Below, one piece after another: positions 34,395 to 45,979 of a stretch of DNA of 64,000 nucleotides. The first letter of the stretch is position 1, and each line of letters opens with the position of its first letter. The notes beneath the pieces are model-generated. The model was not told the DNA's origin. It worked only from the letters and a program-made list of their open reading frames with translations, and made no database searches. The stretch comes from Ctenosaura bakeri (Eukaryota; Chordata; Lepidosauria; Squamata; Iguanidae), in the NCBI GenBank assembly GCA_948474755.1, contig CAOLHI010000249.1, forward strand, positions 372,001 through 436,000, written 5' to 3'. A program made the translations under genes and the position numbers.

Positions 34395-36214
34395 AAAGTG
34401 TGGAGTTAAATATTGTAGGTACTCTGGGAGGAAGATTTTTTTTGACCGAGGAAGGAAGGATAGACAGAATAGTTAATAAACTCTGCAAGTGTACAACAAG
34501 AACTGGATTATTGTTGAAGAGTTGTACAAGTATGTAAAACCTAGGAAATTAATGCTGAAGATTTAAAACCTGATAATAATGATCCTGCTGAATCGCATAG
34601 CTATTGGAAAACCATACCTCTGAGTGTAGAAGGGAAGGTAGATATGAGTTCACTCATTTGTTTCTGTTTTTTGTTCTTGCAAACTGGTTCTTGCAAGATT
34701 TTACAGTAAAAGCTTAACATAAATCTGAAAGCACCTGTGCTTCCACCTCCATAATCACAAATCACACCTACACACTGCCTAAAACGGTTTCTGGCAAAAA
34801 TATCTCAATGCACATAATAATAACCACCCAGAAAGCATGTCAAATACTTTTAGACTCAGTACTTTATGGTGTCCACTTCTGAAAAGGCTAACAACTGGAC
34901 TTGCAAGATGTGGGCAATGCTGGAGTTTAGCAGCAAAAGCAGTTAATAGAAGAAAAGAAGCGAGGACGGAAATTAGGAAAATGAAGTGTTCAGCTGGGAA
35001 AATGGTTGGGTGAGCTAAAAGCTATATAAATATAAGTGGGTAGGGAGCTCTCATGAGGTTTTTGTCAGTCTGTTATTTACAATTGTCTCATACATTACTG
35101 GAAGAACGATTTCCAACAAAGGTCATCAAGAGTAATTAAACTGGTCGTTTAAAAAGCATAGAGTTGAGAGACACACAGCAGGTCAGCAAGAAATCAAAGC
35201 TAATTTTGTCTGCTAGTTCTCAGAACAATGTCAAGCTGCAGCCTACATCATTTTAATTTTCCACAAAGACAGATCAAGCAAAGCTAAGTCAAACTGCACT
35301 GATTAAGGCCATGTTAACAACTTCATTACAGCATCCATATGTGACTGTGCCAAGTGCATATTTCCAAGAGTTCAAATCTGCATCTACAGTGAGGATCAAT
35401 GATCAGCTTTCATTGTTAAATCCTCACAGCCTACTCAGCCTGGATAGTAGAAAGAGATGAATTGCAATACTCTAAGGAGAAAAGGCCTAAGTAAAACTCA
35501 TTTTCAGAAACTAAGCATAAAATTGCAGTGTAGATTGTAAAATGTGTTGCACAATCTGATCCATTAGGACAGGTCAATCTGAAATGGGGTCATGGACCTA
35601 TATCTTAACATTGTGGCAGCCAGCAGTGCTAAAGCTCTATTAATCTAGACAGGGGAGGACAGAAAAGAGAGAGAGAGATTGAGAGAGAGAGAAGGTTTGA
35701 ACTGCAATTCACAAAACTGCTGCTGGGCACAAAAATTGATCTTGGAGAAAAAGAAACAACAGAATTTGGAAATGCAGTAAAAAAATAAGATGCAATCATA
35801 AAACACAACATAAAAAACATCTGTTTAATGCATATTTTATTTTTTACTTTCCACTTAGAGTTGCGATTATGCTATGGCTAACAGCGAGTCATTTACACAA
35901 ATCAGTGGCAGAGACAGGCTGAAATACTGTTTCAATTACACTGTTCACAGCAGCTACAGCGGTAGCCTGGCTATAAATAAAGATCAGATTCTCCATAGTT
36001 TCACAGATTAAGATTAAAAAGAAGAAGAACATTTGTATTCTGTTTTACTCCCTCCCCTTCATTAACCCCAATTTCCTCTTGATACTGAGCAGTCGTGACA
36101 TCCAAGTACAAGGACTTAAGTTCCAGCAAGATGAGGAACATTTGTGATAATTGTTGGAACAGACCTACAGCAGAATTGAATTGACAAATTGGATCTCAGT
36201 TGAGATCTCTCTCA
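34395..36214. other. Unassigned noncoding DNA
   Basis: At 35022-35032 is a good TATA-box-like CTATATAAATA in an otherwise unremarkable context, with no downstream gene recognised. An AG run lies at 35666-35692. Frames are under 65 codons. Confidence 0.5.
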
Positions 36215-36425
36215 ATATTATTATTTGTCACATTTATTTCCCACCTGTTCTTCAGCAAAGTCAGGCTGTACAGGTACATAACATGGCAGGCATGACTTTC
36301 CTTCTCTCCACTTTTTCATCACAACAGTGCTATGATGTGGGTCAAGCTGAGAGAGAGTGACTGGCCCAAGAGTAACCAGTGAGTTTCATGGACTTGTGGG
36401 AACTAGAATCTGAATTCCCAATGTT
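36215..36425 (-). mobile_element. Squamate tRNA SINE (second family), antisense
   Basis: The plus strand reads 'catttatttcccacctgttc', 'cagcaaagtcaggctgtacaggtac', 'catcacaacagtgctatgatgtggg', 'aagctgagagagagtgactggcccaag' and 'agtaaccagtgagtttcatgg'. Read on the minus strand, this is the usual order of the SINE family with a 'tcactgggtgaccttgggccagtca' body and a 'cacagggttgttgtgagg' motif. The tRNA head lies at the right and is decayed. Same family as 40803 and 52420. Confidence 0.75.
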
Positions 36426-37744
36426 CTTACTTAACCGATTTTTCTGTGGCAAGAAAAAAAAGAGGGCCGAAATGGTGGAGGAACATGGCAGCCTTAAGAA
36501 AGGGAGACAATGTTGTCTGGCTGTACTGTAAATTTATGTTACTGAGACTTAGCTTAGGAAGCATCCCTAGAATTCCGTACAGCCCCCAGAATCACTCAGC
36601 CTAGTAATTGTAGTCCCTTAAATTAGTCCCTCAAGCTCTGTGTAGATCCCAGCAAACATCCTGCAAATGAAGGAATATGTGTACATATCTACACTTTTTA
36701 TTTTATTCACAAACATGGAGCAACATTCTGCTTATTTAGAGGGACTGTGGGATCAACCACATATACAAGGGACATAAAAACTTACATACAGAGAAAATGT
36801 TTGCAGCAGATCCACTTATTGATCCAGGCTTGGTTTGTGGGTTTTCTACTGTGTCTCTGGGAAGGCTAGAACAGTTCCAGCCTTGGGAAGAGAAGGAACC
36901 ACAGAACAATAAATCTGGCATCCTCTAAGTATCTGAGGAGCCTGTATTTTTTTACTTCAAAGAGTTCTAGATCTCTAAATACAATGCAGAGTGTGTGCTA
37001 ACTTTTTTTAAAAAAATACTGAGACAGAGTACAGAGAAAATTAGGAATAAGGAAGGATGTTCTGAAAGGTTACAATTGGACTTGGAGTAGTATTGTTTCT
37101 GGGTTCTAGCCAATCAATGGAGCCCTCTTGTTGTTGCCTATTCCACCCCAGCTTTTGCTTGACAGATAAGATGGTAGGCACACAACACTTGGGGTCAGAA
37201 ATGTTGTTTGTACTTCTTGTTTTTTGGGCCCTCAGGCACTAAGCTATGCCCCAACATTCAGCTCCCCATGCCTCACAAATTCTTCAGAAAAATCAGACAA
37301 GACCTATGTACCTACTACAATTGTCCTTTCAACCATTAACAAAAAAGTCTCTTGTTCATATTGCTAAAATAATGCTAGCTGTATGTGAATTCTGCCTTGG
37401 CAGGCTCCTTCTCCTGTAATGATTAATTGTGAGGTAGAAACCTACTTTGGCTGACGTAATTGGTGCTTGGCAGTTGCTAAACTCCAGAAATTCAAGGTTA
37501 CTTGTGATTCCCCCCCCCAGCTTTATTTTTTTGGCTACTTTACCTATCTAACTTTTGCTATTACCTCTTGGAAGGACTGGCTGTTCTACCAGTGCATGAC
37601 CTGTAAATCTAATGTGAAGGAGACATTCCCGTAGCTCCAATACTGCTACTGTGATCTTTCTTGTATTTAGTACAAGCTTTTAAAGAATTAGTGTCAGATT
37701 AAAGATGGATCAGGGGCTTTCATCCTAGCTTCTCTTCCTTTTAC
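36426..37744. other. Unassigned noncoding DNA
   Basis: I looked for a partner of the candidate exon to the right and saw none with confidence. Nothing else recognised. Confidence 0.5.
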
Positions 37745-38092
37745 CTGCTGTCCATATATAATCTCTCAGGATCACAATCATGTGTATATTCTCATGCCCC
37801 CTGAGAACTGGTAACTCATTGCTCTGACCCAGATAGAGGAAAAAGTAGTTGAAAGGCAAAACCTCAGAGGGCACAAAAGATATGTGGAAGATTTCCCAAG
37901 ATTTCCCAAGGTCCAAAGGCAAAAACTTGTCAGGGATAAGAGAGTTATACATCAGCCCAGCTTCAGCTCTCTTTATAAATATCACCTCTGTCTGCTTTGA
38001 ACTGCATTCCCGAGTCAAGAAAGTTAAATGCTTCTCATTCAAACTGGCAGTGTGTATTTTCTTCCAACCAGACTTCTCTTCAGGATGTTTGG
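37745..38092 (-). CDS. Candidate orphan exon, product unknown
   Basis: On the minus strand an open stretch of 348 nt (115 full codons plus split codons) runs from an acceptor CATTCATAG (just above 38092) to a donor CAG/GTAAAAGG (at 37745/37744). Both splice sites fall in phase 1, so the exon is symmetric, as is common in extracellular domain proteins. The protein is mixed in composition, not low-complexity: it includes KHPEEKSGWKKIHTA near the start, GLMYNSLIPDKFLPLDLG in the middle, and WEIFHISFVPSEVLPFNY later. There is one Cys and no obvious transmembrane segment. I do not recognise the family. It could be a true exon of a sparse, large gene, a pseudogene exon, or chance; the matching splice phases argue against chance. 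The pyrimidine tract before the acceptor is weak. Confidence 0.4.
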
Positions 38093-38880
38093 CTATGAAT
38101 GCATGAAGGAACTATTTTAAATATAATCTTTATTACCGGTACTTTATAATTTTGGATTCATGCTTAACTAAAAAGTAACAATAAACATGTTTAATCAACT
38201 TAAGAAATCACCCCTTCTAGCAATCCTCATTGGAACAAGCTACTCATTTTTTTTTTTAAATCCTATCATATACAGCTGCTTTTAATGCTTCCACTGCATC
38301 TTTTGTTCTTTTAACATCAGGTGTTTGATGCTGGGAGGCTGTGTGTTGAAGACTCTGCATTTGCACTAAGCATGGATAGCAAGTGGCCACAAACGTTCCC
38401 TTCTTAATTTCTCTTAAAGATTAGAGTAACCTTAGTCTACATTAGTTTTTCAGCCAGTGCAGTAGTCCAAATTCTGTCTAGCCAATTTTGCAAGGACAGA
38501 TCTTTCTAGTCTTTCTCGTGTTTTCTAAGTTTGTTGCTTCTAGTAACCCAAGGATCAGCAATTTATAGAACAGTTATTCTACTTGAAGAGGCTACTAAGA
38601 CCAAGTAGGCTAGCCACACGCCTAAGAAGCTGATGCTGACCGTGGTCCCATGTGACATTCCACCGATTCTCTTTCAGATTATCACCAACTTCACATTAAT
38701 GTCTAGGGGAGTAGCATTCAGTCATTCTTTTTTGTATGTTTCCTTCACAGATTTATTACCAAGTGACAGAAGAGAGATAAAATTTATATAAAGGCGATAT
38801 TTGTTCCATGTATAAACAAATTGCTTCCCCCGACCCGTCTGCAAATGTTACATGCTCCAAGTGCCATGGGAGGTCACTTA
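38093..38880. other. Unassigned noncoding DNA
   Basis: Upstream side of the candidate minus-strand exon. I see no second exon. Confidence 0.5.
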
Positions 38881-39347
38881 GGCTCTGTCCACACAGAGGT
38901 ATTAAAACGGTGTAGCGTGACCTCTGACGGAGGTCGTCTACACCATAAAATGGATTGGGGTGGATTACTTTTGTGTAATTCCACACCCCAATCCATGCTA
39001 GGGCGCCCAGAAGTGGCGGCACCGTGTGCTTTTTGAAAACCACTTTTCAAGTGGTTTTTAAAAAGCATGATCGTGCAGCCATGTGTGGCTCCATTGCAGC
39101 GCCCGGTGTGGATTTGCAGGCGCGCGCAAGGGCGTGCCTGCAGATCTGCCGGGGGTGGGCTTTCCGGCCGGCAAGCTTCTCCGGTTGGTGGAGAGCCTCC
39201 GCCAGTCGTAAGCCGCCATTTTGGGCCCCAGGGGATGCCGACAAGTGTGGAGCAGCGAAAACACGCTGCTCCATGTGGCGATGGACTAAGGTAAGTTCTG
39301 TTTCAGGATGTCTCAAGATGTTTTTCCCTTCCCATGTGAAAAGGGCC
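38881..39347 (+). mobile_element. PIF/Harbinger-like GC-rich nonautonomous element, copy A
   Basis: The ends are GGCTCTGTCCACAC (38881) and ATGTGAAAAGGGCC (39347), with TTA on both sides (38878-38880 and 39348-39350). The element is 467 bp, GC- and CpG-rich, and lies in AT-rich DNA. It carries a GACCTC...GAGGTC mini-hairpin near the left end (38919-38935) and a central stem AAAACCACTT/AAGTGGTTTT (about 39038-39058). Along most of its length it matches the reverse complement of 43889-44335. Overlapping frames of 60-124 codons on both strands are composition effects. Confidence 0.85.
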
Positions 39348-39350
39348 TTA

Positions 39351-40802
39351 GAGTTAAAAGTTACATGTGTCTTACCCTTATGCTCACTCATTCTTTAAAC
39401 CAGAGCTCAGATCCTTCAACATTTGTTTTGGCTAGCAAAGCACAGAGCTTTCCCAGCTTCAACTAACTTCTTGTCTCTTATTTCTTCTTATCTCTCATCT
39501 CTTATCTCTAATCAGAACTAAAAGTGGATCATATGCGAGCCCTGATCAGCTTGTGGATCATATGGGAGCCCTGTGAATCCCATTAGCTGGGATGTATGTG
39601 ATAATGTTTCCCCATCCTAGCTTAGATAATTTCTGTTGACACATTTCCTCTCCAGATTGCCTGTTCCAGAAAAGTTTTGCTGCTTGGCTACCTGAATTTT
39701 CACCAAACCTCTGAGATAAATAGACAAATGCCTCTATTTCAACAGCTAAGCTTTTTGCATAACGCAGGAAATTACTCTGCTTCTGTCTCACCACCTTTCT
39801 ATTAGCTGGGTTTGTTCTTTCTTTCTCCCCTTAGTTCTTTAAAAGCTACTTATAAAGTGACATGTACATAAGATTTTTTTTTAAAAAAATGCCTTTTATC
39901 TTTCTCCAGGGATAATAGCCAGAAATCTAGCAATCCTTTGTGCGTACCCCGTGATAGTTTCATTTGAAAACTATTAATGCACCACTCAGCATGTCTTTCC
40001 AGCTCTTTCATTCCCTTGAGCACACTTGCCGACATACTTCTCTGTTTACTTTCATTCCCAAACATCTGTCATTAGTGATGTGATTTCAGCAATTCTTTGA
40101 TATTACAAGTGGCCTCACCACTACAAACATCAGAAGTGGAAGCATTAGCAGCATCAGAAAGACACTACTGAAGTGGCAACATGTTTCAAGTGACATACTC
40201 CCCTTACCTACTCCTCAGGGCTTTCCTATGGAGACTCAACGGACTTGGCTTATTGGGTTCATCCACAGCTTGAAAAAGGCCCTTTTGACGATAGCTCCCC
40301 AACCAAACTTGTCCCTAAGTTCTGCATAAATTCAGGATAATGGAGAGAAAATGCAGCTAGAAATTATGGATACGTGAGAATTTCATTCTGCTTTAGTTTT
40401 GATACCGTGTTTAGTTTTGATACCATTTAGTTTTAGCAAACTTGGCAATTTTCTTTGTATTTGGGGTGGAAAGAACTTGCACTTTTTGTATGGTTTTTGA
40501 AAATAAACTTTGGGGAAAAACTGAAAATGACAGATTTCAATTTGGTTAGACAAGATAGAAAAGAACATTCTATTAGTTTATAAGTTAAGAGTTCTTAAAA
40601 TATTTTTTGGATGGAAAGAATGTGTAGTTTAAGAATGTGAGTGCTGGAAAAGGAGGAATTGACAAATTTCCACATTCCTGTAATAGCAGCTGTTACAAAG
40701 AAAATTAGCTGCCACTAGAAGGAATACTCCCTCTCTCCCTCATGTCTTGCTCTACTTACGTGATTACATTTCCATCCCCAATCTATGTTGCTGGTTCACA
40801 TA
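39351..40802. other. Unassigned noncoding DNA
   Basis: Two minus-strand frames (39850-40065 and 39558-39794, 71 and 78 codons) follow one another and have protein-like composition, but I recognise no family and see no shared splice signals. The rest shows nothing. Confidence 0.45.
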
Positions 40803-41000
40803 TGTGTTATAGTGGACTAGGATTTTGGTGACCCAGATTCAAGTCTCTACTCTGCTATGATACACAGTAAGTGAACTTAGGCCAAACATACATCACAGGG
40901 TTGTTATGAGGCTACAGTAGGTATAAATGTATGCCACCTCAGGATCAGTGCAGAAATGGCAGGATATGAATTTAACTAGGTAATAAATGAAATGTAGGAA
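40803..41000 (+). mobile_element. Squamate tRNA SINE (second family)
   Basis: A tRNA-like head (TTATAGTGGACTAGGATTTT and a B-box-like CAGATTCAAGTCTC) is followed by 'gctatgatacacagtaagtgaacttaggcc', then the diagnostic CACAGGGTTGTTATGAGGC, then a 'tatgccacctcaggatcagtgcag...gatatgaa' tail. It lacks part of the body. Confidence 0.75.
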
Positions 41001-41236
41001 CTGCCATATATTCTGAAACTGTGAGATGAAGGAGAACTTTAAATATTTTGCAAAGGGCATCAAAATATTGCAGGTTGATCCTACCTTTAAGTAAAGATGT
41101 ACAGAACAAATGTTAGTCTTGTACATTGTCTTATTATTTTAATTAAACATCATGTTTTTTAAAAAATGTATTAGGACATACGACTGCTGAATCTTACCTA
41201 GCATCTCACAGGGTTACTTTCTTTCTCCAATTGACT

Positions 41237-41237
41237 G

Positions 41238-41300
<63 letters not shown>
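41237..41300. repeat. (TTTC)n microsatellite
   Basis: About 16 units of TTTC, directly joined on the right to the antisense LINE tail at 41301. Confidence 0.95.
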
Positions 41301-41420
41301 ATTTATTTATTTTCTACCCCATCTTTTCCCCAATATGGAACCCAAATCAGCTCTCATTATATACATCAAAACAAAATAGTTAAAACAATGGCTGGCAACC
41401 AGTTAAATATTTATGAAACT
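41301..41420 (-). repeat. Antisense LINE 3'-tail remnant
   Basis: ATTTATTTATTTTCTACCCC, ATCTTTTCCCCAATATGGAA and 'cccaaatcagctctcattatata', then 'caaaacaaaatagttaaaacaa'. Same tail class as 26795. Confidence 0.6.
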
Positions 41421-42059
41421 GTAAGCCAAATGTACATTCTTGTAACTTTAGAATTCACATTTATGGTCATTAATGGCTGAATGTTGCCACAAAACCCTAC
41501 TACTTACCACAAAAACCTTCCAAGCAGTGCCCCAAACAAATGGTTTCTGGGGCATTGCAGATCAGGCCACTGAGAAATGACAACTGCAGTGCTATCCTGA
41601 TCACAGGGAACAGGAAGATAAGCAGTTTCAGCAGGACTTCCGAGGGGTCTCTCCTGCTGCCTGTCTTAATGCACCCTGTGAACAGATGAACACTATAATC
41701 ATCATGTCCCAGTGTTTTGATCTGAGGCACCTCAGAAATCCTTCGCTTGGGGCATGGGCTGACTTAAGAGGCAGAGGGTTTTTGGGTGGCATAGGCCGAA
41801 GTAGCTATGATGGTGGAGCTCTGTCACTGTAGCTATGTCTGTGAATACAAGATCTTGGCCAATATATAGCAAAAAGATGTTTTCTTTTGTTTTTTTAAAG
41901 AGCCATTAAATAACCAATCCAATTAAAAGAGTAAATTAGAATAGTTTGAAACACATAAAATATGTAAAGGAAAGGTCTCAGAATGCTGACAGTACCTTTT
42001 CTTGCCCCTGGCAGCAAAAATACAATAATAATATGTTGGGGAAGTAGTGATACATTTAA
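41421..42059. other. Unassigned noncoding DNA
   Basis: Nothing recognised. Confidence 0.5.
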
Positions 42060-42240
42060 GGCCATTTCCGCACTAGACTTTTATAGTGCTATTATTCCAC
42101 TTTCAACATCCTGTGGAATCCTAGGGTTTGCAGTTTAGGGAGGGGACTCAAAGACCCCTCCCTAAACTGCAAACCCCAGGATTCCATAGGATGTTGAAAG
42201 TGGAATAATAGCATTATAACAGTCCAGTGCAGAAATGGCC
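42060..42240. mobile_element. Harbinger-like hairpin MITE, best-preserved copy
   Basis: 181 bp, GGCCATTTCCGCAC (42060) to GTGCAGAAATGGCC (42240), with TAA on both sides (42057-42059 and 42241-42243). The two arms, about 86 bp each, are complementary almost throughout and leave a loop of about 9 bases. As RNA or single-stranded DNA the whole element would fold into one long hairpin. Confidence 0.9.
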
Positions 42241-43379
42241 TAACTCTACCAATTTGCTGACTTTTTCTGATGCTCCAGATGTGCCTCAGCTTGTCTTATG
42301 ATGGGCCTGGTGTTAGGTTAAGTTTCAGCTTTCTCCTCCATGAAAATCACTCCCTAGGGAGCACTTTGTTGGAGTAAAAAAATAAAAAATAAATAAAAAA
42401 TTACCTAACTGCTTTGTGGGTAGGAACATGGCTAGGGACCAAGGGACTTAAACCACCTCTCTTCACATTCTGTGATTCCCATATGGATCATACTGCATTT
42501 TGCCGACACTTACTTTTGTCTAAAAAAACCCCTTAGGCAGAACTGCTTCCTCTGGCCAGTATTCTGTTAGGCATGCGTAAGTTTCCCTTATCTGTGTAGG
42601 GGTTGATATTCCTTTTTTCCCTCTGCAATGTCCAAAGTGTGCCCCTTCCATTTACTGAAAAGGTCTGGGGTGAGTGAGCAGGATTGGAGAAACATCTGGC
42701 TATGAGGGTTTCAGTGATTATGTCATTATTTCTCATCTGGCTGTGGGAAGACAGACAGATACTGCTCCAATCCTGCCTGTTCACTGTGAAGTACAGAATG
42801 GCCATGTGAGGTGGCTTCAGGGGATTTTCAGTAAATTGGGAGGAGGATATATGGCTCAGCATAGCATAAGTCTGCAGGCAGATATGTAGGCTACTCTGAG
42901 GAAATGTAGGATTGCATCCCACCTATGAAATATGGTTTAACCCTGAGGAGTTACCCTAGAGGCCTGTGCAATCACTTTGCGTCCAGAAAACAGCCTCCTG
43001 GACTTCTGCAGTCATGACTCAAAATGACCACCAAAAGTTTCATTTTGCCCTGAGAATAGCCAGAAGGACAAATCCATCTTTTAGGCTGTGGACACTTTCT
43101 GCAACAAATCCTTTCAAAAACTGGATCAGGCAAAAGTGACCTGCCTCCAATAATGTACAGAAAGAGAAATACTGTTCTCTTGACACTGAGAAGTTATTGT
43201 GGTGCCATTAGTCAGTCAATAGCAACTTTTCTGAAGCAGCCTTTGCTAGGCTCTGCTCTGGTTAATGTAACTTTGTTTGCAAAGTTGTGTTCATCTCTCC
43301 CTGCCTGGCTGAAGCTGTCAGTACTTCTGGCAAGGAAACACATGAAAAATGTGTTTGCTTCTCTATAACCCAGAAGCGA
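42241..43379. other. Unassigned noncoding DNA
   Basis: Nothing recognised. A 129-codon minus frame (42533-42922) has no support. Confidence 0.5.
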
Positions 43380-43850
43380 CCATTAGCAGTCAAGCCCTTT
43401 TAAAAATTCCTTTGTTGACCTACAAAGCTCCAAATACTTTAGTAGATTGTCTTCTCCTATACATGCTCACAGCAACCCTAACATTTCATTGGTTGTCTCA
43501 CAATCAACAGAATGCTGTTGTCAAACAGAATGAAGGAGCGCCTTTTTAGCTGAAGCATCAACCATTTGGAGCACTCTTCCTCTTCAGTTTGAAAGAAAGT
43601 AAGTTTGTAGATTTTTAAATGCTTAAACATTGAACAATGTAGTTACTCAGGCAGACATTCTCTGGTCATTAAAGATTATCTTTCTTTTTAGATTGGTTAT
43701 TGATTTGTTTTGTTTCTATATGGTTTTATTCTGTTTTTTAAAATATCATATTATAAATGTTTTAAACTTTTTCATATTTTATATGTTGTTCTATAAGCCA
43801 CTGAGAGGTTTTATTAGATGAAACAATTTATAAATATCAGCCATTATTCT
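43380..43850 (+). mobile_element. Decayed LINE 3' end, L2-like
   Basis: A broken frame gives LLKIPLLTYKAPNTLVDCLL and later GALFLFSLKESKFVDF. Their order and spacing recall the 'FKVLVLTYKALHGL ... LWNSLPL' end of L2-type reverse transcriptases. A T-rich 3' UTR with 'gttctataagccactgagagg...aatttataaatatca' follows, the standard LINE tail. Strongly degraded. Confidence 0.5.
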
Positions 43851-43888
43851 CTATTGTGATCTATGCTGCATAACTTTATGCATACTTA

Positions 43889-44335
43889 GGCCCTTTCCGC
43901 ACGCGGTGAGGGAAACGTTCCCTGCCACTACTCACCGGCTTTTTGGTGGGTCCATTTGGGTCCGTCCTGACGAGGAGCAGTGCGAGCTCGTCGCTCCACA
44001 CTGCTCCGGTGTCCAAAATGGCTCTCTACCAATCGGAGAAACTCGCCAGCCTAAAGCCCACCGCTGGCAGATCTGCAGGCATGCACTAGTGCGCGCCTGC
44101 AAATCTGCACTGGAGCGCAGCGACGGAGCAGCACAGGGCCGTGCGCTCCATACTTTTTAAAAACCTCTTAAAAGAGGTTTTTAAAAAGCATGCTGCGTGA
44201 CCAATTCTGGTTGCTCCGGAGCAGACTGAGGTGCGGAACTACAAAGAGTAGTCCAACCCAGTCCACTCCACGGTGCAGAAGACCTCTGTTGGAGGTCGCT
44301 CTGCACCGTTTTAATAGGCCAGTGTGGAAAGGGCC
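43889..44335 (-). mobile_element. PIF/Harbinger-like GC-rich nonautonomous element, copy B
   Basis: The ends GGCCCTTTCCGCAC (43889) and GTGTGGAAAGGGCC (44335) are inverted repeats, with TTA on both sides (43886-43888 and 44336-44338). It is 447 bp. In reverse complement it follows copy A (38881-39347) closely: 'tattaaaacggtg', the GACCTC...GAGGTC hairpin, the central stem, 'gcctgcagatctgcc', 'gtgggctt' and 'ccattttgg'. Its central stem is CCTCTT/AAGAGG where copy A has CCACTT/AAGTGG. Confidence 0.88.
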
Positions 44336-44338
44336 TTA

Positions 44339-45127
44339 GTTAACATAGTAGAGATGCTAAGGAACACTCTTGGTGAATTACAAAGATGTGTAATGTGACA
44401 CATGTAAGAGTGCCCTGATGCACATTGTGCCTTAGGTCCCGTTATGTGTCCAACCTATTGTGTCTCAGTTACTATGCGTAACAGGGGATCCTTTATGCAT
44501 AAATGTAACAGCAGCCCTTTGCTGAATAAGATGTTAACAAACTGCTCAGTTCTATTTCCCACAGGTGGAAGTCCATTTTGAAGATGTAAGCCCTCAAGTG
44601 AATTCTGGCCATGATATATAAAGAAGTAATATATATTTTTTAAAAAGGGAACCACGAAAGCAAGAAAAGGGAAGTATATGTATTCTGGCAGTGGTTGAAA
44701 TCAATTTTGCCAACTGTACAGTAATAGACAAAGAAGGAAAATAATACAGGCTTTGAAGTTTTAGGGAAATATTACTAATCCCATAAACTTCCTTATACAC
44801 ATGGACCACACACACAGTGAAAAATGTGTTAACTTGCTTTCTCCATCTGTTAGGCAAAAGGTAACATATTAACTTGGGATTTCCAGCTGTTGCTACAGAC
44901 ATAAATACCTCCCTCCTTCCTGCCCCTCCAGAAAGAAATTTTAAAGATGGGAGAAATGTGTTAGCTGCATGTAATGTTAGCCACTCAAGTGTAATCAGAA
45001 ATGCCAGAGAGGGTTTCTTTGCTTTGAATAACTCGTTTAATGTCTGCCAGCCTACCGAACATAAAAGGACATTTTATGTGTTCTTGTGATGCGTATAATG
45101 GGGAATGATGTACCCAAGACCTCATCC
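44339..45127. other. Unassigned noncoding DNA
   Basis: No gene recognised. The stretch from about 44880 on lacks visible repeats and may belong with the block at 45128. Confidence 0.45.
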
Positions 45128-45262
45128 CCCCTCCCCCTTCCAAAATAAACCTGTGCAATAACATTTAAATAATATGCAAATAGGAGATGCTGCTTATGCT
45201 AATTAGAGCTGCTAACTTAGCATACCTAAATTGTCTTTTTCAGCAGGTGTTCTTTCATCTTT
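45128..45262. promoter_or_regulatory. Possible conserved enhancer-like block
   Basis: A repeat-free AT-rich stretch contains a perfect POU octamer ATGCAAAT (45174-45181), and 17 bases further on a palindromic homeodomain-type site CTAATTAG (45199-45206), among TTATGC and TTAGCAT motifs. Such clustering is typical of vertebrate developmental conserved noncoding elements. Conservation cannot be judged from one sequence, so this is inference. Confidence 0.3.
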
Positions 45263-45649
45263 CTTTTTGCCAGGCCTAGGGAAGGGAAAGACAAATGGAA
45301 TGTTTCCTGTCCATACTGCCAAAAAAAGGCTCGTTTTTATCCTAGGATTCTGGAATATGTGATGCTTTTTCTCTTCTGCCACCCTGTAGCATCATTATAT
45401 GTCCTGTTGGTGGGAAAAAAGATCTGGAGAAAATAAAAATAAATCTCCTTGTTTGGGAATTTTACACAACATGACCAACTGGCCAGTACTCTGGGAGATC
45501 TCTTAGTGCTCAGTGCCAGAAAGAATAATGTTTACTTGGATGAATCAGCATTCTCAGAATTTACTGGCAGTTATAGTTGAAATCTAACTTCATCGTAGCA
45601 CAGTCTATCAACAATTACATGCCACAGCCATTATTATTTTGCCACTATG

Positions 45650-45855
45650 ATGTTTGTTGTTATTGCCATCAAGTTGGCTCAGACTTATGGTGACCATTTC
45701 CTAGGATTTTCTTGGCAAAATTTATTCAGAGGAGGTGAGCCATTGTCTTCTTTTAAGACCAAAAGAGTATCACTCACTCAAGATCACCCAGGTGGCTGAG
45801 TGGGGATTTGAACCGTTTAGCTTAGCACTCAAACTACAACACCACAGTGACTCTC
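45650..45855 (-). mobile_element. Sauria-type tRNA SINE, antisense
   Basis: The plus strand begins with the tail GTTTGTTGTTATTGCCATCA and AGTTGGCTCAGACTTATGGT, then 'gattttcttggcaaaatttattcagaggaggtgagccattg', 'gatcacccaggtggctgagtgggg', and the complement of a B box (GGATTTGAACC). It ends with the head AACTACAACACCACAGTGA. Nearly full length. Confidence 0.85.
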
Positions 45856-45884
45856 TTTCACTATTTAAGCTCTAGAATTTCCCC

Positions 45885-45979
45885 CCTTCCTTCCTTCCTT
45901 CCTTCCTTCCTTCCTTCCTTCCTTCCTTCCTTCCTTCCTTCCTTCCTTCCTTCCTTCCTTCCTTCCTTCCTTCCTTCCT
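45885..45979. repeat. (CTTC)n microsatellite
   Basis: About 23 uninterrupted tetranucleotide units. The plus-strand frame through it (45847-46044) encodes only a Leu-Pro-Ser-Phe repeat and is not a gene. Confidence 0.97.

Noticed and set aside
35022..35032. TATA box of a gene promoter
   Set aside because: Good motif but no start, exon or gene recognised downstream; AT-rich DNA gives such words often.
39024..39398. 124-codon frame and its opposite-strand partners
   Set aside because: Entirely explained by the GC-rich transposon at 38881-39347.
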